Assembly: GCA_009780955.1 (NCBI GenBank)
Contig: WQZB01000020.1
Span: 1 to 58,684 of the forward strand
DNA: 58,684 bases
Direction of reading: 5' to 3'
Source of the DNA: Polyangiaceae bacterium
Lineage (GTDB): Bacteria; Myxococcota_A; Polyangia; Polyangiales; Polyangiaceae
Positions 53,349 through 58,684 of this stretch are shown here, one piece after another. The notes below the pieces were generated by a model. It was not told where the DNA came from and did not search any database. It saw nothing but the letters and a program-made list of their open reading frames with translations. A program made the translations under genes and the position numbers. Positions within the stretch are counted from its first letter, which is position 1. Each line of letters opens with the position of its first letter.

Positions 53349-54440
53349 TCAGGGTGTCGTGGCAGGCTTGGGTGACTCATTGTGACCACTACCACCTGCC
53401 CCGCTTGCCCCGTTGGCCGGTGCACCACCGCGCGGGTTCATCCCAGGGTGCATGCCCGGATGATTCATCATTGGGCCCATGCGGGTCATGTTGGCCGCCA
53501 TCTTGTCGCGTTGGACAGGGGTGAGAACGGCAAGCAACTGCGAATAGAATTGCGCTTCGCGCTCCGCAGGGGCGCGCGCCTTTTTACCAGCTTGAGCGAA
53601 TGACTCGAGTTTTGTCGCGTCGAACGTGTCTTTCTCGAATGCCGAAAGAACTTCGTCGTTCGACTTCTTCATTTCCGCCATCATATCTTGCGGGCCATTT
53701 TTGCCTGACGATTCCTTCGTCAAAATGGCCTCCACTTTTTTCTGCTGGGCAGCGTCGAGATCGAGCTCTTTGGTCATTCGCTCGAGGCGCTGCTTGTTCA
53801 TGGCCTCTGTTTTCTTGGCCATGTCCGGCGCGCCTGCGTCTTGGTGCTTTTCCATTCCTTCTTGCTGCTTGGCGCGCACCGCAGCAACAACGGCTTTTCG
53901 TTGCGTTGCATCGAGAGTCGAGTGAAGAGAATTGAGGGCCGTGGCCTCTTTTTCTCGTTGCGCATGCACGCCAGTTTCGATGGCCGTATAGTTCGCGGCG
54001 AGCTTCGATGTGTCGATCTTGCCTGCCTTGACACCGTCGGCCAGCTCCTTCTGGAAGTCTTTCCACTCGGTGCGCGGCGCGGGCTGCTCGTGCAGTGGCT
54101 CTTCGAGCTTGTCGATCGCTGTTTTTTGTTCGTCTTTGAGCGTCTGGGCGCGCGCCGCTTCAATGAGCGAGCTCGCAGGACCATGCATCATGGGCCCGCG
54201 CTTTGGCGCCGTCGCGCCCGCGTCGCCAGTGGCCAACCCCGAAGGTGGTGCCACGGACGCAGCAGCGTCCGCCAACGCTGCGGTGCCGGTCGCGGCTGCG
54301 TCCGACAACACTGCAGCGCCAGTCGCTACAGCGTGAGCGGCTGCGTCAGCGACCTCGTTTTCGACCTTGTTGCCACACGCGATGAACGCGACGACTGCAC
54401 ACGCAGGCAACACAAATTGAAATACCTTACTTTTTCTCAT
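53349..54440 (-). CDS. Spy/CpxP-like (LTxxQ) lipoprotein with duplicated domain
   Basis: The 363-residue protein has a lipoprotein signal (CAVVAFIACGN), an Ala-rich low-complexity region to about residue 75, and then a long helical region rich in Lys, Glu, Gln and Met. It contains LTxxQ-like motifs: LDATQRKAVVAAVRAK, LDLDAAQQKKVEAIL and LTPVQRDKMAANM, each followed by an alpha helix, which suggests a tandem pair of Spy/CpxP-type folds. Such proteins act as periplasmic chaperones or metal sensors. The Met-rich tail (HPGMHPGMNPRGG) may bind metal. The ATG at 54440 has a strong GGAGG site. Confidence 0.78.
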   Translation of the reverse strand: MRKSKVFQFVLPACAVVAFIACGNKVENEVADAAAHAVATGAAVLSDAAATGTAALADAAASVAPPSGLATGDAGATAPKRGPMMHGPASSLIEAARAQTLKDEQKTAIDKLEEPLHEQPAPRTEWKDFQKELADGVKAGKIDTSKLAANYTAIETGVHAQREKEATALNSLHSTLDATQRKAVVAAVRAKQQEGMEKHQDAGAPDMAKKTEAMNKQRLERMTKELDLDAAQQKKVEAILTKESSGKNGPQDMMAEMKKSNDEVLSAFEKDTFDATKLESFAQAGKKARAPAEREAQFYSQLLAVLTPVQRDKMAANMTRMGPMMNHPGMHPGMNPRGGAPANGASGAGGSGHNESPKPATTP

Positions 54441-54593
54441 CACAAACCTCCAACGCCAACACCTTCGGCAGGTAACGGCGGGAAGAGGTACCACTACTTT
54501 CGAGCGATGGAAAAAAAAGCGAAGACTAGCTTCGCCGCCAACCTACCGCGGCAACCATGGCAGCCTTTATGCCGCGCCCGAGGAACGCGCATG

Positions 54594-55988
54594 CTATTCG
54601 CCGATCGACGATGACTTGTCCGCCAAAGATGACGGCGCGTTCATGTGCGCTCCGGCGTCAACGGCACTGAGCCACCTGCGTGCGAGAATGAGCAAGACAG
54701 GACTTGCCATGGCTATCACGCCGTAAAGCAGCCACATTTGTGTTGGGTTCTTCGCGCCATCTTTCGGGCAAAAGTGCTCGAGAACGATCCCGGAGTAGAG
54801 CCCCGTCGTTGTTTTCGCGACAAACCACGGGAGATTCGCCACACCCATGTATTGTGCAACACGACCTGGGGGAGCACGCTCGGCGGTGTACTCGAGAAAG
54901 CGCGGAGACCAGAGCGCCTCGCCAATCGAAAACACGAAGAAATAGGCAATGAGCAAAGAGGCGTGCGAGCCAAAGCAAAGAAGAAAGGTGGCCGATGCAC
55001 TCACGAGCGAACCGGCAATCATCATGGTCAAAACGGCAAAACGCCTCGTAAGCGCGGTGATGATGGGCACGCCGAAAAAGATGAGGATCGGATTCATGGA
55101 ATCAACGAGGTATTCCATGCGATCGCCAACGCTCGAGTTGTAGGCACGAAGAACGTATTCGGGCATGGTGAGCCATTGGTGCGCGAAAAGCGTGCGAACG
55201 GGCAAAAGCGCAAAGATGAAAAAGAGAAAGCGACGATCGGCAAAAGGCGAGGCTCCCTTCGCGGTGCTCGCGTTTTGCGCGGCGTTCGCGCTTGGCGTTG
55301 CCGTCTCGATGGGTTCGATGGGCGCCGATGGGCGGCGAACCACGGCGCTTTCGGCGTGCGGAGTCATGAGCAGTCCAAAAAAGGCAGCCGCAAAAACGGT
55401 AATGCCGAAACACACCCAATTGACGGCGTTGAAGCCGGAAAGCGCCGAAGTGCCCGCAGCGCGCTTGGCGTCGAACGTGGTACGAACGTACGCAGATATG
55501 GGCCCTATGAAAGCTACGGCGAGATTCATGAGAGCGTAAAGCATGGCGTAGCCCATCGCGCCGTTTTTCTCGTCGGTGTAAAGCTTTACGCCAGCGTAGG
55601 CAACAGGCTGGAGAATGGCTTCACCAAGCGCGACGATCGCAAACGATACGGCAATGGCTACGGCGCCACCAACGAAGGGCGCCGAGCCATAAATGGCGCG
55701 GCCAACCGCCGCCAGAACGAGCGCAAAAAGGATCCCTTTGCGAATGCCAAGTTTGCTTTCCGCAACGAGCCCCACAAGCATCATGAGAATCGTGAGGGAT
55801 CCTGTGAATAGCGATACCCATGTGCTGGCAAGCGCCGGAGCAATGCCGATATCTTGCCCAAGGTATGCCTTCATCAATGGCAAAATGCCGAAGTAGGCCA
55901 TGGCATCCACGCTGAACGCAAAAGCAATGAGCCAAAGCGCTCGGGGCGCATGGCGCAGCGCACGAAAGGCTTCCAGCAGGTCCGTCAT
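54594..55988 (-). CDS. MFS transporter
   Basis: The 464-residue protein has about 12 membrane helices. The N-terminus MTDLLEAFRALRHAPRALWLIAFAFSVDAM is followed by repeated helices, a cytoplasmic loop in the middle with a low-complexity Pro/Ala/Thr run (SAPIEPIETATPSANAAQNA), and the segment SIGEALWSPRFLEYTAERAPPGRVAQYMG near the C-terminal half, typical of a POT-related or other MFS subgroup. The substrate is unknown. The ATG at 55988 has a purine-rich GAGGCGGGAT site. Confidence 0.88.
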   Translation of the reverse strand: MTDLLEAFRALRHAPRALWLIAFAFSVDAMAYFGILPLMKAYLGQDIGIAPALASTWVSLFTGSLTILMMLVGLVAESKLGIRKGILFALVLAAVGRAIYGSAPFVGGAVAIAVSFAIVALGEAILQPVAYAGVKLYTDEKNGAMGYAMLYALMNLAVAFIGPISAYVRTTFDAKRAAGTSALSGFNAVNWVCFGITVFAAAFFGLLMTPHAESAVVRRPSAPIEPIETATPSANAAQNASTAKGASPFADRRFLFFIFALLPVRTLFAHQWLTMPEYVLRAYNSSVGDRMEYLVDSMNPILIFFGVPIITALTRRFAVLTMMIAGSLVSASATFLLCFGSHASLLIAYFFVFSIGEALWSPRFLEYTAERAPPGRVAQYMGVANLPWFVAKTTTGLYSGIVLEHFCPKDGAKNPTQMWLLYGVIAMASPVLLILARRWLSAVDAGAHMNAPSSLADKSSSIGE

Positions 55989-56131
55989 ATCCCGCCTCGT
56001 ATCATGCCACGCGAAACAATGTCGTAGTCCGTGAAAGGCAGTCGCGGACTCTGCGGCACCCGCGTTTCTTGAACGAACAAGTTCGCGCAACGCGCTAAGG
56101 CGGCTTAACCATGTCGCCGACGGGAGAACCC

Positions 56132-56875
56132 ATGCATCGAACGGCAAGCTACAAAACAATCGCGATCGCCACGGTCGCTGCCATAGCCATGGCCAGCGCG
56201 GTGGTCGCGACATCGCGATCGGCGCTGTCTGCCGACAGCCAGGACGCGTCGACGTCAACACCTGCCGCGGCCACCCTTGGCAATGTCTACACATGGATGA
56301 ACGGCCAGAACTTCGTCGCTGCGATGACGGTTACGCCGTTCGCCGACACGTCGGCAAAGTTCTCGAGCACCGTGCAGTATGTTTTTCACACGACGAGCGG
56401 CCCCGGCTTTCCGGAAAGCAAAAATTCGCTCGATATCATTTGCACCTTCGACGCAAACCAAATCATCTCATGCTGGCTCGGCACCGACGAATACGTCACG
56501 GGCGACGCCAGCAAAGAGGCAGGCATCGCATCTGACGACGGCAAATTCAAAGTTTTTGCCGGGCTTCGTGCCGATCCGTTCTTCTTCAACTTGAGCGGAT
56601 TCAACGACGCCGTTGCGGGCATTGTGAATGCGATACCGTGGCTCAACGACCAAGGCAACGAAACCGCGGGTTGCCCGAATCTGCAACTGTCGAATGCGAT
56701 TCCACTGCAAACCTACTTAAAAGAGGTCCAGTCGAACGCAGATCCCAATCGGCAGAACCCCGACGACTTCGTGAACGCTCTCACGCTTGCCATCGTCGTT
56801 TCGGTCGACAAGTCCCTTGTGACCCAAGGCGGCAATCTCGTTTCCGTCTGGGGCGCAACCTACCAGGCCCAATAG
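56132..56875 (+). CDS. DUF4331-like protein, N-terminal half
   Basis: The 247-residue exported protein (signal peptide about residues 10-32) resembles the first part of DUF4331 proteins: TLGNVYTWMNGQNFVAAMTVTPFA, a beta-rich part, KVFAGLRADPFFFNLSGFN and FVNALTLAIVVSVDKSLV, the counterpart of the FN...IALEVP...LV segment. The start ATG at 56132 has a GGGAG site. It ends before the second half of the usual domain, which is in the next gene. No function is established for the family. Confidence 0.72.
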   Translation: MHRTASYKTIAIATVAAIAMASAVVATSRSALSADSQDASTSTPAAATLGNVYTWMNGQNFVAAMTVTPFADTSAKFSSTVQYVFHTTSGPGFPESKNSLDIICTFDANQIISCWLGTDEYVTGDASKEAGIASDDGKFKVFAGLRADPFFFNLSGFNDAVAGIVNAIPWLNDQGNETAGCPNLQLSNAIPLQTYLKEVQSNADPNRQNPDDFVNALTLAIVVSVDKSLVTQGGNLVSVWGATYQAQ

Positions 56876-56920
56876 TGCGTCACGAGTGCCAATAAGACAG
56901 CGAAACAGCGAGAGCCAATC

Positions 56921-57586
56921 ATGCAAAGTTCCACTTTTCTCGGAGCCACCATTGCCATTCTCTTTCTGGCATGCGGCAGCAGCAACAGCGACTCAAGCAA
57001 CAGCCCTTCCGATATGCCTGACAGCGGACAAGACAGCGGCCCGGAAGACAGCTCTCCACCCGGCCCACCGCCACCTCCCACCCTTGGCGCGACGCAGATA
57101 AGCCGCATGGGTCGCCCCATCACGAACATGCTGCTCAATCACACCTTCGACGCTGACCCCAACTCGAAAACGGCAGCCGTCAACGAATACAATGCCAACA
57201 GCGCCGTTGGAACATGGAACAAGTATGTCCCAGAGTTCGAAAACAACCTCGCCGTCTTCGACATGCTCGACGCGCAATGTGGAAACCAAGCCCTCGCCGA
57301 CACCGACAAAGACGACGTGACGCGCTACCACGATCTGGCTGCACTGCTCGCCGACGATAGGCTTTGGATCGACACGTCAAAGTCCACGTGCACCACCTAC
57401 TTCGGTATCGAGAACCAAGCGAACGGAATTGCCGCAAGCTCCGATTGCGGCGGGCGCATGATGAACTACGAGGTCATCAAGCTTACCTACACGCTGCTCG
57501 CAGGCTCCAGCATCACCGACGGCACGACCCCGGTGGCCGCGAAAACGAGCGGGACCACATTCCCCTATCTCGCGCCTACAAACTGA
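56921..57586 (+). CDS. DUF4331-like lipoprotein, C-terminal half
   Basis: The 221-residue protein has a lipoprotein signal (AILFLACGSS), a Ser/Asp/Pro-rich linker and then TQISRMGRPITNMLLNHTFD, GTWNKYVPEFENNLAVFDML and GGRMMNYEVIKLTYTLLAGSSITDGT...FPYLAPTN. These correspond to the C-terminal half of DUF4331 domains. It lies 45 bp after the first-half gene and has its own export signal, so the two are likely to meet outside the inner membrane. The stop overlaps the convergent yeiH stop by 11 bp. Confidence 0.72.
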   Translation: MQSSTFLGATIAILFLACGSSNSDSSNSPSDMPDSGQDSGPEDSSPPGPPPPPTLGATQISRMGRPITNMLLNHTFDADPNSKTAAVNEYNANSAVGTWNKYVPEFENNLAVFDMLDAQCGNQALADTDKDDVTRYHDLAALLADDRLWIDTSKSTCTTYFGIENQANGIAASSDCGGRMMNYEVIKLTYTLLAGSSITDGTTPVAAKTSGTTFPYLAPTN

Positions 57587-58547
57587 CAAGCCCTGATTGA
57601 ATGAAAGCGAGTGAGCAAACGGCAACGATGATCCACAAAACAACGCCGTGAACGAGCGGGCGCACGCCCACCTTCCTCAGACTCGCACGCGACATGCCGG
57701 TGCCAATGAGAAAGAGGGTGATTGTAAGACCAACACGGCCCGCTTTCGCAAACCACGACGTGATTGGCGCGGCCCTGGTGACGTAGGTGCTTAGGACTGC
57801 AGCGCCGAGGAAAAAGAGAATGAACCAGGGCCACGCAATGCTTTTCTTCTTGGCACTGCCCGCCCGGCCATCGTCACCAAGATGTGCATCACCGAGATGT
57901 ACGCGGACCGCAGCGGTTGCGAGTGTGAGTGGCACAATCCACAGTGCACGCGTGAGCTTCACGGTGGTTGCTACGGTCAGTGCGATGGCGCCATATTTGG
58001 CGCCGGCGCCAACCACAGAGCTTGTGTCGTGAATGGCGAGCGCAGCCCAAAGACCAAACTGCGACTCCGTCAAGCCAAGCGCATGGCCGATTGGCGGGAA
58101 AACGATAAGGCCAATGGCGTTGAGCAAGAAAACCGTGCCGATGGAGACCGACATTTCTTCGTCGTTCGCGTCGGCCACGGGCCCAACGGCGGCGATCGCG
58201 CTTCCTCCGCAAATCGCGGTGCCGACCGAGATGAGATACGCAGCTTTCCGCGGAACGCCAAGCAAGCGGCCAAGAACGCCGCCAAGAACGAGCGCGAACG
58301 TGATGCCGGCAAGCGTGTAAACGAAGCCTGATTTCCCTGCACGCAGCACTTCGTGCAGGTTCATGGCGAAGCCGAGCGCCACCACGGAAATTTGAAGCAG
58401 ATGCTTGGACGACCTGCGCGCTGCTCCCGCATAAGGGTGAGAGAAGAGCATTCCAAAAGCGACACCCAAGGAGAGAGAGAGTGGCGGAGACGACCACGGA
58501 GTCGCGCTGAAGGCGAGAAGCGCAAAGAACGCAACGCGGACAGACAT
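57576..58547 (-). CDS. YeiH-family putative sulfate/sulfite exporter
   Basis: The 323-residue membrane protein has about 10-11 helices and the family motifs YLISVGTAICGGSAIAAVGPVADA and WAALAIHDTSSVVGAGAKYG, followed by TVATTVKLTRALWIVPLTLA. YeiH relatives are called sulfate exporters, but direct evidence is limited. The ATG at 58547 begins the first hydrophobic helix; the longer frame up to 58607 runs into a perfect hairpin and is not used. A 67-bp inverted repeat lies 33 bp upstream. Confidence 0.9.
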   Translation of the reverse strand: MSVRVAFFALLAFSATPWSSPPLSLSLGVAFGMLFSHPYAGAARRSSKHLLQISVVALGFAMNLHEVLRAGKSGFVYTLAGITFALVLGGVLGRLLGVPRKAAYLISVGTAICGGSAIAAVGPVADANDEEMSVSIGTVFLLNAIGLIVFPPIGHALGLTESQFGLWAALAIHDTSSVVGAGAKYGAIALTVATTVKLTRALWIVPLTLATAAVRVHLGDAHLGDDGRAGSAKKKSIAWPWFILFFLGAAVLSTYVTRAAPITSWFAKAGRVGLTITLFLIGTGMSRASLRKVGVRPLVHGVVLWIIVAVCSLAFIQSGLVSL

Positions 58548-58580
58548 GAGCGAGTGCACTACTATGGCGGCGCCCACTTG

Positions 58581-58647
58581 CGTTGAGCCCGAAATTCCGT
58601 GGCTCACGCTCCGCTTCTTTCGAGAGCCACGGCCTTCGGGCTCAACG
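58581..58647 (-). promoter_or_regulatory. Large hairpin in the yeiH leader
   Basis: A 13-bp stem CGTTGAGCCCGAA/TTCGGGCTCAACG, an internal loop and a second 8-bp stem CCGTGGCT/AGCCACGG close a 20-base loop. It lies 33 bp before yeiH and could be a terminator of an upstream gene, an attenuator or a repeat. No T-tail is seen. Confidence 0.6.
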
Positions 58648-58684
58648 AAGCGCGACGTGTGCGCATCGCCATTGGACTTTTAAA

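Noticed and set aside
54645..55811. A 388-codon plus-strand open frame
   Set aside because: It is antisense to the MFS transporter and has no hydrophobic or family pattern.
58548..58607. Longer YeiH start at 58607
   Set aside because: The extra 20 codons fall partly in the hairpin and lack the hydrophobic start of the family.

Overview
This window comes from a GC-rich, Gram-negative bacterium. It encodes two LpxL/HtrB-like acyltransferases, a TolC-family channel, several outer-membrane barrels and many lipoproteins. A Myxococcota (Polyangia-like) or related deltaproteobacterial origin fits best: there are paired M16 peptidases, a TPR plus winged-helix regulator, an NtrC-type regulator, Pro/Thr/Ser-rich lipoprotein linkers and a GH44 lipoprotein. 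No 16S rRNA or tRNA is present, so the assignment is an inference.

Layout. 1-9.4 kb: usp and queG, divergent from a YfiC-like methyltransferase; two membrane proteins; a GH44 lipoprotein; and the rpsP-khpA-rimM-trmD-RNA methyltransferase operon. 9.4-17.9 kb: an SCP2-like protein and two M16 peptidases, divergent from an LpxL-like acyltransferase and a TPR protein; then TolC-like and MutY, divergent from a small TM2-like protein. 17.9-27.8 kb: 2-oxoacid dehydrogenase E2 and E1-beta (no E1-alpha); a TPR/winged-helix regulator; then a minus-strand run of LpxL-like, DUF72, GGT-like, NadB and CPBP-like genes. 28-37.6 kb: a 1266-residue fused Nfn-like flavoprotein with YggX, a beta-propeller protein, an A-type HesB/IscA protein, the RNase P RNA gene, a GT39-like membrane glycosyltransferase, Maf and a barrel. 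37.8-49.8 kb: an NtrC-like regulator, BioA, a cupredoxin, TetR divergent from EmrA/EmrB-like pump genes, EttA, a CDF metal exporter and PssA. 49.9-58.7 kb: a three-module winged-helix-like membrane protein, a hydrolase, exported proteins, an MFS transporter, a DUF4331-like domain split over two genes, and YeiH.

The most striking content is non-coding. Two repeat families fill the intergenic spaces. Family 1 is a 40-324 bp structured element with imperfect terminal inverted repeats that change in concert between copies. Its right end lies directly against the stop codon of the neighbouring gene in several copies. A recognisable member sits inside the P12 arm of the RNase P RNA, keeping the same stems with compensatory base changes. 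Family 2 is a set of 24-34 bp palindromes with arms GTAGGGGC/GCCCCTAC and interchangeable centres, about 18 copies, several of which supply the stop codon of the adjacent gene. One family 2 palindrome is nested inside a family 1 element. The RNase P RNA also overlaps the 3' end of a same-strand glycosyltransferase gene.
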